A stretch of 64,000 nt of DNA, from the IMG/VR virus record IMGVR_UViG_3300009418_004817, positions 1 through 64,000 of that record; one strand, written 5' to 3'. Every line of letters starts with the position of its first letter. Within the stretch, counting starts at the first letter, position 1. This document shows positions 53,427-60,977 of this stretch, piece after piece. Position numbers and translations under genes: made by a program. A model generated the notes under the pieces. That model did no database searches and was not told the origin of the DNA. It was given only the letters and a program-made list of their open reading frames with translations. The stretch comes from a virus.

Positions 53427-54682
53427 TGTATTTCCACCATCTTCCAAGCTTGATAATGTTTTCTAGTGTCCCAAGAGCCATATTTTTCACATATGTCATC
53501 AATAGTTTTAACCCATTGATCTTGAAAATTATCAAAATTGTAATTCATCAAAACGTGCTGCAGACCCCTTTCTCCGAGACGCTCTCTTTCTTCTTTGGAT
53601 TTCTCAAACATCTTGACCATCGCAGCCACAACATCGTCTCCGTTGAGTCGATCTTCATAAATCCAAGGAATTTCCTGAGATCCGATAATTGATTTGGAAA
53701 CCGGTTCTAATCCAATACCAAACCACTCCTCGCCATTAGTAACCTGTTCTTGCAAGCCACCAGTCATAGTCACTATGATCGGTGTTTGACATGCTAGTGA
53801 TTCTAGTGTTGCAAGACCAAATCCTTCAGCATCGGAAACATTTATTGTACAATCTGCAATATTATACATCATAGCTAATTGTTGAGGAGGGTATTTTTGA
53901 GTTGATAATAAAACTTGCCCATCGGACATCTCCAATTTTTCAATAATAGCTGTCAAATCTTGACCATTCGGATCTTTTGGATCTGTATGCATAATAAGGC
54001 AAGCTTCGTCGCGACCCACTTTATCAAGAAATTCTTTAAACCAAAAAATCAAACTGCCAGACTGTTTTCTTCTAGCATTTCGATTGTTCCACAAAAATAC
54101 GAATTTATCTTTTGCATCACTACTCAAAGTTTGAATTTTTGAATTCATAATATCGATTTGTGAAAGTTTCTTAAAAATGTTTGTATTAACTGCATGTGGA
54201 ATATAGTGTCTCTCCACTTCTGGAGCAACATTTGCGACAATATCATCTGTGACTTTCGATATTGTGCAGACAACATCATTTGATATATACCATTTTCTAT
54301 TATATGTTGGATATGGGTAGTTATCCCAGACATGATAATAAACCATTGGACACAGTGCTCTAATTTCATGCTCTATTTGCCACAACCAGCCCCAAAAGCG
54401 AGGATCTGTCATAAACCATACCATATCTGGTTTCTCTTTTCTGACAGCAGATCTTATGATGTCTGCGTTTCCATATCCCTCAACTGGATGGATGATCCAA
54501 TCATCTTTCCATTCTTCTGTTCTAATGGGGTCGCTATTTTGGTGTTGAATGGCGCCGCCTAAGCTGACAATTTGATAACGGCCAGACTTTAACAGAGCTT
54601 CAATAACATATTTTGTTTGAGTTCCAACTCCAGAAGGTGCCAGAGGGTGATCAGAGATGGTTAAAATTTTTCTTTTTTTCAT
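53423..54682 (-). CDS. Glycosyltransferase, GT4-like
   Basis: The 419-residue protein starts at 54682, where GAGGTAAT precedes the ATG; the open frame extends 45 nt further without a site. The N-terminal domain shows S-D-H-P-L-A-P-S-G-V-G-T-Q-T. The C-terminal domain has F-L-W-N-N-R-N-A-R-R-K-Q, L-L-S-T-Q-K-Y and the donor site S-D-A-E-G-F-G-L-A-T-L-E-S-L-A-C, a full E-x7-E motif. This is the first gene of the glycan island in transcription order and directly follows the Cas4-type nuclease gene, whose stop it abuts. It is a retaining GT-B enzyme with unknown donor. Confidence 0.86.
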   Translation of the reverse strand: MKKRKILTISDHPLAPSGVGTQTKYVIEALLKSGRYQIVSLGGAIQHQNSDPIRTEEWKDDWIIHPVEGYGNADIIRSAVRKEKPDMVWFMTDPRFWGWLWQIEHEIRALCPMVYYHVWDNYPYPTYNRKWYISNDVVCTISKVTDDIVANVAPEVERHYIPHAVNTNIFKKLSQIDIMNSKIQTLSSDAKDKFVFLWNNRNARRKQSGSLIFWFKEFLDKVGRDEACLIMHTDPKDPNGQDLTAIIEKLEMSDGQVLLSTQKYPPQQLAMMYNIADCTINVSDAEGFGLATLESLACQTPIIVTMTGGLQEQVTNGEEWFGIGLEPVSKSIIGSQEIPWIYEDRLNGDDVVAAMVKMFEKSKEERERLGERGLQHVLMNYNFDNFQDQWVKTIDDICEKYGSWDTRKHYQAWKMVEIQ

Positions 54683-54683
54683 A

Positions 54684-55463
54684 TTACCTCGTACAATGTT
54701 CTGTATTATTAAATTCACACCTTCCACAAGAAAGCCTGTTTTTGATGTATCTTTTTCTTGAAATACTATATAATGCTTTGTTTAATAATTTTAGAGCATT
54801 GTCTGTTTTTTTTGGACCACTAGTGACTCTGAAAATCTCAACATTGTCTTTTTTTGCTGTTCTCTTCAATAAAGCAAAATGAGTCTCAATGTTTTTGGGA
54901 TCAACACCGTGCTTTTTAGCAAAATAGTGCTTATACAGTGTTAACTGGTAAGTTACCATTGGTTCCGCTTTTTTTCGAGCATCCCAACCCCATCCACAAG
55001 TCTTCCAGTCGATAATGTGATATTTTCCATCAGACGTTTTAACAACCAAATCAATAAAGCCTTTAAAAGAATAATCGTCTAAATTCTGTAAATCAACTGG
55101 TACCTTAAGCAATTCTTCAGAAGAAATTACAGTGTAGTCTCCCAAATACTCTGAAACTGCCGGCAAAATCAAATCAACTATTTTAGTTCCTTGTGTTTCC
55201 ATGGAACTGACCAGATCTTGCTTTAATTCGACTTTTTTATCAATAAGCTCGGTTAGTTCTTTCTCGAATTGTTCAAAAAAGTATTGCTCCGCTCCGTTAT
55301 TTTTCTTTTCGGCAAGAAGCTTTTCACAGGTCGAATGAATTGCTTTACCAAAAGCAGTGAATTCATTGCCCTCAAACTTTGTAACTCTGTCAACATATGT
55401 TAATTTGTGATAATAAGGACATTGAACCCAATTGCGCAGTTCCGAAAATGATATGTGTGGCAT
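54684..55463 (-). CDS. PD-(D/E)XK nuclease, Cas4/RecB-type with Fe-S cysteines
   Basis: The 259-residue protein has the Cas4/AddB-like nuclease layout: an early V-Q-C-P-Y-Y (Cys15), G-F-I-D-L-V with Asp138, I-I-D-W-K-T with Asp152 and Lys154, and Q-L-T-L-Y (motif QxxxY). The C-terminal C-G-R-C-E-F-N-N-T-E-H-C adds three more cysteines. Four Cys in this order usually bind a 4Fe-4S cluster that closes the nuclease fold. Phage versions act as 5'-3' exonucleases in recombination or end processing. GAGGTC precedes the ATG. The gene is not near other replication genes, so its place at the edge of the glycan island is notable. Confidence 0.86.
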   Translation of the reverse strand: MPHISFSELRNWVQCPYYHKLTYVDRVTKFEGNEFTAFGKAIHSTCEKLLAEKKNNGAEQYFFEQFEKELTELIDKKVELKQDLVSSMETQGTKIVDLILPAVSEYLGDYTVISSEELLKVPVDLQNLDDYSFKGFIDLVVKTSDGKYHIIDWKTCGWGWDARKKAEPMVTYQLTLYKHYFAKKHGVDPKNIETHFALLKRTAKKDNVEIFRVTSGPKKTDNALKLLNKALYSISRKRYIKNRLSCGRCEFNNTEHCTR

Positions 55464-55498
55464 TAAGACCTCTTAAATGCAGCTATAGACATTATAAC

Positions 55499-56170
55499 CT
55501 ATTCTTCGTATTCTTTAAAGACTAAATTTTCAATTTTTTCATAAAGTTTGGGACTGATCTTGGATAAGTACCCAGGATCTTTGAGAAAATAAAAATCAAA
55601 GCCGTCTGCAAAGTATTCTCTCAGCGATGTTGCTCCATATGGAGAAGAAAATAATCCCATAGTCATATAAGTGAGTTTGTCGTATCCAATATGTTGATAT
55701 AAATATTCATCAAAATCTTCATTATAATCTAATTCATCAAAATATTCTTTTGAAACACCGTATTCCTCGGCTTTCATTATTTCATAAAGTCTGTTTCTTT
55801 TTCCGAGAAACTCTTTAATAATTGTTTGATCAGAATAGATGTACTCAGCTAGTCTTTCTTCGACCAAGTGAGCTATCTCATGAACAAGGTCTTCAACCAT
55901 GTTATCTTCATCACTTTGGTAATTGGTAATATATATTGTTCCATCTTTATAAATCGAATTTAGACTTCTTTCATCCAGTTCATCAAATTGACCAATAAAG
56001 ATAGTTTCTAAGCCGTATATCAAATGCTCCGGAACTATTTTTTTTATGAAATTCAGTACATAGTCCAAATTAAAACCATTTGGCAATGAATCCTTGATAT
56101 AGGTATAGATATTGTTAATTAATACTTTTTGTTTTGACTCTTTGAGTGTATTTTCGATATACTCGTTCAC
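55499..56170 (-). CDS. Zinc metallopeptidase, anthrax-lethal-factor-like (HExxH)
   Basis: The 223-residue protein has D-L-V-H-E-I-A-H-L-V-E-E with the zinc-binding HExxH at residues 97-101 and a downstream S-L-R-E-Y-F-A-D-G-F-D-F-Y-F with Glu185 as the candidate third ligand. This spacing (about 85 residues) and the E-Y-F-A-[DE]-[GA]-F motif resemble the lethal-factor-like (ATLF/M34-type) gluzincins. No signal peptide is seen, so it should act in the cytoplasm of the infected cell or in the virion. A GTG start is used. It lies between the small acidic 95-residue protein and the nuclease. The substrate is unknown. A role in processing a phage or host protein is inference. Confidence 0.75.
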   Translation of the reverse strand: MNEYIENTLKESKQKVLINNIYTYIKDSLPNGFNLDYVLNFIKKIVPEHLIYGLETIFIGQFDELDERSLNSIYKDGTIYITNYQSDEDNMVEDLVHEIAHLVEERLAEYIYSDQTIIKEFLGKRNRLYEIMKAEEYGVSKEYFDELDYNEDFDEYLYQHIGYDKLTYMTMGLFSSPYGATSLREYFADGFDFYFLKDPGYLSKISPKLYEKIENLVFKEYEE

Positions 56171-56175
56171 AATTC

Positions 56176-56463
56176 TTACACTTTATGTTCTTTGTTACCT
56201 GTGTCATCAAGTTCGTGTTTCATCGCTTTTTCTCCCGCTGCAACATCAGCGAGTGCTTGATGGTATCCTCTAACCCAGTTTTCTTCGGCAACAACCATAA
56301 GAAATTCCGGAAATTCTTTTGATATTGTATCAACAATCATTTCAACAGTAATTTTTCCATCTTCGGGGCTGTGTTCTTCGCCAACATAATCAACGAGCCA
56401 ATTTTTAAGCTCGGTGTCGGGCACTACTTCTTCAGTTAAAGCTGGATTTTCTCCTAAATTCAT
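56176..56463 (-). CDS. Small acidic protein of unknown function (95 aa)
   Basis: The start at 56463 follows GGAG by 7 nt; an in-frame ATG four codons earlier lacks a site. The protein is acidic with motifs E-E-N-W-V-R-G-Y-H-Q-A-L-A-D-V and E-F-P-E-F-L-M-V-V. I do not recognise a domain. It is placed between the PhoH-like ATPase and the metallopeptidase (gap of 5 nt to the latter), so it is co-transcribed with both. The short, helical, acidic form would fit a protein-protein adaptor or an inhibitor, but there is no direct evidence. Confidence 0.6.
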   Translation of the reverse strand: MNLGENPALTEEVVPDTELKNWLVDYVGEEHSPEDGKITVEMIVDTISKEFPEFLMVVAEENWVRGYHQALADVAAGEKAMKHELDDTGNKEHKV

Positions 56464-56477
56464 CTTATTCTCCATGT

Positions 56478-57815
56478 TTATAGTAATTTAGCTGCAAGAG
56501 ACGCAACTTTTGAGCGTTCGCCTTTCTGCAAAGTTATGTGGCCGGCCAAAGCCTCATTTTTGAACTTTTCTACTGCATAAGTGAGACCGTTGGTGGTTTC
56601 ATTGATATAAGTATTGTCGATTTGTTCAATATCGCCAGTCAAAATAATCTTTGTGTTTTCACCCACTCTTGTTATTATAGTCTTTAATTCGTGAGTTGTT
56701 AAATTTTGTGCTTCATCAATCATAATAAAAGCGTTCGATATAGAGCGGCCTCTAATGTAGGTTATTGCCTCCATCTCTATTATACCATCTTTCATGTAAC
56801 TTTCCAAGGTTAATTTGTCATTTCCCATTAAATATTGCAAATTATCTTGAATTGGCAGCAGCCATGGCATCATTTTGTCTTCCATTGATCCAGGCAAAAA
56901 ACCGATGTCTCTCCCAACGGGCTGTATTGGCCGAGATATGACCATTTTCTTATATAGAGGCTCTTGTAGTCCTCCTTTCCTTCCACGCTGTTCTAGGGTC
57001 TGTGAGAGGCCCGCAGCGATGGCACAGAGGGTCTTACCGCTGCCGGCACGGCCGACGAGGGTGATAATCTTAATTTCCGGATCCATCAGCAGATCAAAAG
57101 CAAATGTTTGTTCTTTATTTCGTGGCTTTATTCCCCAAATCCCTGATTTAAACTCGGGAACCTTATAGAGAGGGCTTTCATAACTCTCAAATCTCGCGAG
57201 GGCAGATTTTTTCTCGTTAGAGTTCGAAACTAACATAACATACTCATGAGCATGCAACACAATCTCATCTTTATCTAGAAATATTTCTTCTTTTTCATAA
57301 AATCTATCAATGATCTCTTCATCGATCAAGTGAGTCGAAAATCCGGTAAATATTTCAGTTCTGTCTTTTACAACTTGTTCTGTTCTATAATCTTCACACA
57401 ACAAACCAAGTGCATCACATTTAACTCTCATATTAATGTCACGAGAGACAACAATGATCTTCTTATTGGGGTTATTTTGCTTTTCCGTTAAAGCTGTGAT
57501 AATAATTTGAGTATCTGAATTTTCTATATCCAATCCAGGTGGACATAATAGAGGATCGTAACCTCTTACGAATAACAGGCCTTTTCCTTTTTCGATTCGA
57601 ACACCCTTCTGAAGACTGCCCTTTATACGCAAGTTATCAAGGATACGAATCGCACCTCTGGCGTGGGCACCAACAGTGTCCTGTCGTTTCTTGTTATTGT
57701 CGATTTCCTCTAAAACTTTTAAAGGAACAAGAATATCGTTTCTACCAAAAGAGAAAATCGAACTGCGATCTGTTAAGATAGCGCTAGTGTCTAGCAAATA
57801 GGTCTTTTTCTTCAT
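56478..57815 (-). CDS. phoH: PIN-PhoH fusion ATPase
   Basis: The 445-residue protein (start 57815) is a full PIN-PhoH fusion. The PIN ribonuclease domain occupies about residues 1-140 with acidic residues in Y-L-L-D-T-S-A-I-L, L-E-E-I-D, D-T-Q-I-I-I-T-A and V-V-S-R-D-I-N-M. The PhoH ATPase follows, with Walker A G-R-A-G-S-G-K-T near residue 253 and Walker B F-I-M-I-D-E-A-Q-N near 367, then I-L-T-G-D-I-E-Q-I. PhoH2-type proteins couple RNA cleavage to ATP-driven unwinding. Many marine phages carry only the ATPase part, so the complete fusion is less usual. A GTG three codons upstream is an alternative start. Confidence 0.9.
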   Translation of the reverse strand: MKKKTYLLDTSAILTDRSSIFSFGRNDILVPLKVLEEIDNNKKRQDTVGAHARGAIRILDNLRIKGSLQKGVRIEKGKGLLFVRGYDPLLCPPGLDIENSDTQIIITALTEKQNNPNKKIIVVSRDINMRVKCDALGLLCEDYRTEQVVKDRTEIFTGFSTHLIDEEIIDRFYEKEEIFLDKDEIVLHAHEYVMLVSNSNEKKSALARFESYESPLYKVPEFKSGIWGIKPRNKEQTFAFDLLMDPEIKIITLVGRAGSGKTLCAIAAGLSQTLEQRGRKGGLQEPLYKKMVISRPIQPVGRDIGFLPGSMEDKMMPWLLPIQDNLQYLMGNDKLTLESYMKDGIIEMEAITYIRGRSISNAFIMIDEAQNLTTHELKTIITRVGENTKIILTGDIEQIDNTYINETTNGLTYAVEKFKNEALAGHITLQKGERSKVASLAAKLL

Positions 57816-57841
57816 TGTGCCCACTATAAATAGTTTTTATA

Positions 57842-58129
57842 CTAATATCGCTTATTAATATTCAAAAGAAAAAATATAAACCCAAAGAAAAAATATAAAG
57901 GCCACAATAAACCACAACCCAAAGAAAAAACAAAAACTTTGCTGTCGGTGCTTAAAAATTTTTCAAAAGTAAATATTTTATAACAAGCTCTGTATACTAT
58001 TAAAGCCATAATTGTGTATGCTGCAGCAGTCAAGACAGGTGGAAAAAACAACAAAATATAAAAATACCCTAGCATAAACAAACAAAACAGAGAATATGCA
58101 AGACCTATATTTTTTTTCGTGATTATCAT
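57842..58129 (-). CDS. Small membrane protein, holin candidate
   Basis: The 95-residue protein has three hydrophobic segments (about residues 10-25, 26-48 and 66-90), an aromatic-rich end (L-Y-F-F-F-G-F-I-F-F-L-L) and a short basic C-terminus (N-K-R-Y). Size and topology match class I holins. Its ATG overlaps the stop of an exported protein (ATGA), which is also the usual place for a holin next to a lysis enzyme. However, many small phage membrane proteins look alike, so holin is a hypothesis from topology and position. Confidence 0.6.
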   Translation of the reverse strand: MIITKKNIGLAYSLFCLFMLGYFYILLFFPPVLTAAAYTIMALIVYRACYKIFTFEKFLSTDSKVFVFSLGCGLLWPLYFFFGFIFFLLNINKRY

Positions 58130-58845
58130 AGCGCCCTTAACATATTTGCTCTTTGTTGTCTGTGATTGCTTTCGGGTCGTTGTGCTACGTAAAGATCCAA
58201 CGTTTTTTCTGGATCTTCTCTCAAAATACGTCTAAATCCACTAACACCGGTAGAATTAGCAATTGCAAGTGCCCAAGATAACCTTTCTGATGGCCAACCA
58301 GCATCTCTGGCATAGTATGCTGCAGCTAATACTCTGTCTCTCCACTCCAGCAATTGATAACCTGCTCCATAAGGGTATATATGTAGCGTTAGATCGACTA
58401 AGTTGACCCATTGACGGGTGTAGTATGGACAAGAGCCGGCGGCTTGTATGACGCTGCTAGCGTCCCATGGGGACCACTCTAAAATACCCTCCGGAGGTTG
58501 AAAATGGAAGAGTCCATGAGCGCCACAATCTGTCCGGACAATATCATAGGGTCTTTTGCCAATTCGATCGGGCGCAGCTATAATTTGTATAGCTTCAAGC
58601 TCAAATCTTCTGAGGCGTGTGACTCGCGAGTCGAAATCGTGAGAATTTCCCATAAATTCAATATATTGTTCTAAATCCATATAACAAAATTCGAATTCAG
58701 CTGGACAATAATCATAATTTATGGGCAAACACGAAGGATAACTCATCAAATATTCGAATTCGTGTATTTCAGTGTTAGTAATTGAAGCGAGAGAAATATT
58801 GGAGCTGCACAAAACAATTAAAGCAATTAAATTAAATAATTTCAT
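58126..58845 (-). CDS. Exported protein, possible muralytic enzyme
   Basis: The 239-residue protein starts MKLFNLIALIVLCSSNISLA, a clear signal peptide (basic n-region, hydrophobic core, A-S-x-A type end near residue 20). The mature part has several Cys, compatible with a periplasmic, disulfide-bonded protein. The segment D-C-G-A-H-G-L-F-H-F-Q-P-P-E-G, then W-D-A-S-S and a downstream helix E-W-R-D-R-V-L-A-A-A-Y-Y-A-R recall transglycosylase-like folds (A-x-G-L-x-Q), but the catalytic Glu is not certain. It overlaps ClpP by 14 nt and the holin-like gene by 4 nt. A secreted endolysin is a reasonable but unproven assignment. Confidence 0.6.
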   Translation of the reverse strand: MKLFNLIALIVLCSSNISLASITNTEIHEFEYLMSYPSCLPINYDYCPAEFEFCYMDLEQYIEFMGNSHDFDSRVTRLRRFELEAIQIIAAPDRIGKRPYDIVRTDCGAHGLFHFQPPEGILEWSPWDASSVIQAAGSCPYYTRQWVNLVDLTLHIYPYGAGYQLLEWRDRVLAAAYYARDAGWPSERLSWALAIANSTGVSGFRRILREDPEKTLDLYVAQRPESNHRQQRANMLRAL

Positions 58846-59434
58846 CTACCAGGCCATATTCTAGACATTGTTCAGCATTAAACCATAAATCGTGCTTAAG
58901 AATTTCTTCTAGCTTCTTTTTAGGTATTTTTGTATATTTCGTATAAATATCTTTGATCATTTTCATAAATCGATCACAATTTTTCATATCATCTTTGATT
59001 TCTTCGTATTTTCCCCAAATTCCACTTGAAAGCTGGTGAATTAGCATGTAAGAATGTGCTGTGATATATCTTTCTTCCGCAACAACGCTCATGAGTGTCG
59101 CTGCAGAAGCAGCACAGCCCTCAACTATGCTATGTACCGGTGTTACTGATTTTCGTATGTAATCAATTGTCGAAAAAGCAGCAAAAACACTGCCTCCAAA
59201 GCTTTGTATGTGAAGATGTATATTTGGAACAGCTGCATCAAGTGTGTTCGATCGATTTATGAGTTCTTTGTCTAGCTTTCGAAGTGATTTGTTTAAAGTT
59301 AGGATTTTTGTTCTTTTTACTTCGGAATAAAAATAGATTCTGTTTTGTTCTATTATTATGGTGTCATCATCAGTAGATGAAGAATCTTCTTCATTTGATT
59401 GTGACGCAGCCCAAAATAAATCGACTTTTTTCAT
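58832..59434 (-). CDS. clpP: ClpP-type serine protease
   Basis: The 200-residue length is normal for ClpP. The nucleophile is Ser110 in E-G-C-A-A-S-A-A-T, the catalytic His is His133 in Y-M-L-I-H-Q-L-S-S-G, and the Asp is Asp182 in K-H-D-L-W-F-N-A-E-Q-C-L-E-Y-G-L-V-D. The oxyanion loop is Q-S-F-G-G-S-V-F, with the ClpP-like Gly-Gly. No AAA+ partner is visible in the window, so it would rely on host ClpX/ClpA or work alone. An alternative is a head-maturation protease, which in some phages is a ClpP fold, but no capsid genes are near. The tmRNA lies 1.5 kb upstream on the same strand, which fits a tag-and-degrade branch. An acidic, Ser-rich N-terminal extension precedes the core. Confidence 0.88.
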   Translation of the reverse strand: MKKVDLFWAASQSNEEDSSSTDDDTIIIEQNRIYFYSEVKRTKILTLNKSLRKLDKELINRSNTLDAAVPNIHLHIQSFGGSVFAAFSTIDYIRKSVTPVHSIVEGCAASAATLMSVVAEERYITAHSYMLIHQLSSGIWGKYEEIKDDMKNCDRFMKMIKDIYTKYTKIPKKKLEEILKHDLWFNAEQCLEYGLVDEII

Positions 59435-59670
59435 TATTTTCTCTTCTTATTCTTCTTCTTTTCCACTAAATCTGATCTGAGGCGTTTTTTTACACGAAAA
59501 TTGCTTTCACATCGTTTAATCTTGTAATCGTAATCGTTTTTTATCTCTTTTTCTTCTTCTACCTTCGCAACGGCCTCATTATAAGTAGAAAGGTGAGCAA
59601 TTACTGTCCAAGGTCGGCCCGTTTTGACGGTTTTTTCATTTTTTATGTTAAATTTTTCACTTTTTTTCAT
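59434..59670 (-). CDS. Small, very basic protein (78 aa)
   Basis: The protein is Lys/Arg-rich (about one third of residues), with a central T-G-R-P-W-T-V-I-A-H-L-S-T-Y-N-E-A segment and a C-terminal run of Lys/Arg. AGAAGGAGG stands before the ATG, one of the strongest ribosome sites of the window, so it is probably highly made. Its stop overlaps the ClpP start (TAATG). The basic tails suggest RNA or ribosome contact; given the nearby tmRNA this might be an RNA-binding helper, but it does not show the SmpB pattern. No family recognised. Confidence 0.65.
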   Translation of the reverse strand: MKKSEKFNIKNEKTVKTGRPWTVIAHLSTYNEAVAKVEEEKEIKNDYDYKIKRCESNFRVKKRLRSDLVEKKKNKKRK

Positions 59671-59800
59671 TTCTTGTCCTCCTTCTTATATACCTAAGTT
59701 TTAATTCTTTGTATATCATACAAATTGAAACTATCAAAAAACATATGTACATCACAACAATAGACGATATCAAAGCCATAAATAACCAATGTTTTTCCAT
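59657..59800 (-). CDS. 47-residue single-pass membrane protein
   Basis: This short ORF reads MEKHWLFMALISSIVVMYIC, continues with a hydrophobic run to about residue 30, then basic R-Y-I-R-R-R-T-R-N-E-K-K. It overlaps the stop of the FtsZ-like gene (TAATG) and ends 14 nt inside the 78-residue gene. One membrane helix followed by a strongly basic tail gives an N-out/C-in topology. It has no good ribosome site of its own and would depend on translational coupling with the FtsZ-like gene. It could be a membrane tether for that GTPase, by analogy with small FtsZ anchors; this is inference. Confidence 0.5.
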   Translation of the reverse strand: MEKHWLFMALISSIVVMYICFLIVSICMIYKELKLRYIRRRTRNEKK

Positions 59801-60951
59801 TATCTGATTTTTAAAAACCTTTTAAGCTCTTCTAGACGTTTTTCGGGTGCAGCGAGGCCGCCAATCATCGTATAAGCCGTCAATTTCTCTCTTTTGGAGT
59901 CTTCGTAGATGCCACGATGAATAATTGCTCCATCTGTCAAAGATCCGAGCGTGTCAAAGCCATATTCGATGTAATCCATCAATCCAGCGACCTCTTCATA
60001 CATCGTAGTACCTCCAACAACGATTGAAGCAGCTGCTGTGGCTGTTTTTAGGTCAAATCCTCCGGCTAAAAGCGTTTTTTCGAGGTTTGCCTTCAATGCG
60101 TTGGCAATAGAGGTCTCGTGATCGACCTCCCTGACTGTTGTAACACCCATGATCATGCACCCCTGGCTCTTCATGACCGAGTCATAGTCCATAGGGTCAA
60201 AGGACGTATAGTCGCTATTTTGGGCACATAGGACGTTAAATACGTGAAACAGGCCGGCAACTGTGTTGTTTAGTGTCGGCCAGAACTTCTTGACGGTCAA
60301 AGATGGGTATAATTTCTTGATCTTGTCATTATCAACCATAATAAGCGGTGCAAAATCACCATTTGCAGCCCGAACACACAGTTCTGATACCTTATTGAAG
60401 GCATTTTTGGCCACAATAGACGATGCACACTCACCATTTGTCGGCAAAGACACAATAACACCCACTCTTTCGCTGGCATCTTCTCTTCCGACGTATGTAA
60501 AGTAGCGTTTTGCAATATCAACTAGTGCATTTACGCTTCCGCCGCCTGTACCGCCGGCCGCGCCGACACAAACAAGGATTCGATCGATGTTTTCACCGAA
60601 AATTTCCCTTAATTTGTTAAAAATCTCTTGACTTCTGCCTTCAAAAGCCTCTCTGCCTCTTTCCTGATTCTTGCCGGCGCCTTGTCCACTAAAATAGTCC
60701 ACAAAAAACTTGTGTTCTTCTGGAAGTTCCAATAAATTAAGGTCAGATTGCGCTGTGTTGAACGCAATAGTCTTCTTATAGCCGAGATCATAGAAAGCTT
60801 TGGCAATTCTACCTCCTCCTTGGCCAGATCCAATGACAGCATAAGTCAAAGCACCTCCGGATTCGTCTTCGACACCGTTTTTTTGAGTTTGTTCCTCTAA
60901 ATTTGGGTCAAGATCTTCAATATCTAATGTTGGAATGTCTAATTCAATCAT
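59800..60951 (-). CDS. FtsZ/tubulin-like GTPase
   Basis: The 383-residue form starts at 60951; the longer open frame would run into the tmRNA. Features are V-I-G-S-G-Q-G-G-G-R-I near residues 39-49 (T1 loop), A-F-N-T-A-Q-S-D-L (T2/T3 region), V-G-A-A-G-G-T-G-G-G-S near 129-139 (the tubulin/FtsZ GTP signature, usual GGGTGxG), and F-D-P-M-D-Y-D-S-V-M near 251-260, the T7-type catalytic loop that hydrolyses GTP of the next subunit. Together they indicate an assembling GTPase, similar to phage PhuZ/TubZ or archaeal FtsZ-like proteins. GAGGAG lies 12 nt before the ATG, inside a 14 bp palindrome. The role could be positioning phage replication or interfering with host division. Confidence 0.85.
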   Translation of the reverse strand: MIELDIPTLDIEDLDPNLEEQTQKNGVEDESGGALTYAVIGSGQGGGRIAKAFYDLGYKKTIAFNTAQSDLNLLELPEEHKFFVDYFSGQGAGKNQERGREAFEGRSQEIFNKLREIFGENIDRILVCVGAAGGTGGGSVNALVDIAKRYFTYVGREDASERVGVIVSLPTNGECASSIVAKNAFNKVSELCVRAANGDFAPLIMVDNDKIKKLYPSLTVKKFWPTLNNTVAGLFHVFNVLCAQNSDYTSFDPMDYDSVMKSQGCMIMGVTTVREVDHETSIANALKANLEKTLLAGGFDLKTATAAASIVVGGTTMYEEVAGLMDYIEYGFDTLGSLTDGAIIHRGIYEDSKREKLTAYTMIGGLAAPEKRLEELKRFLKIR

Positions 60952-60963
60952 AATTATAATTTT

Positions 60964-60977
60964 CTCCTCTAGAGGAG
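60964..60977. promoter_or_regulatory. 14 bp palindrome joining tmRNA 3' end and FtsZ-like ribosome site
   Basis: The perfect palindrome CTCCTCTAGAGGAG spans the last bases of the tmRNA acceptor stem and the GAGGAG ribosome site of the FtsZ-like gene. On the minus strand the tmRNA end (CCTCCT) could pair with GAGGAG. When the tmRNA folds, its 3' bases pair instead with its own 5' end (GGGGGTG), leaving the ribosome site free. This gives a possible switch in which tmRNA folding or processing allows translation of the GTPase. The pairing is directly visible; the regulatory reading is inference. Confidence 0.45.

Noticed and set aside
55464-55498. TATAAT-like -10 upstream of the Cas4-like gene
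   Set aside because: No -35 element at the right distance could be found.
59434-59670. The 78-residue basic protein as SmpB
   Set aside because: It is half the size of SmpB and lacks its OB-fold motifs; only basic composition and proximity to tmRNA are shared.
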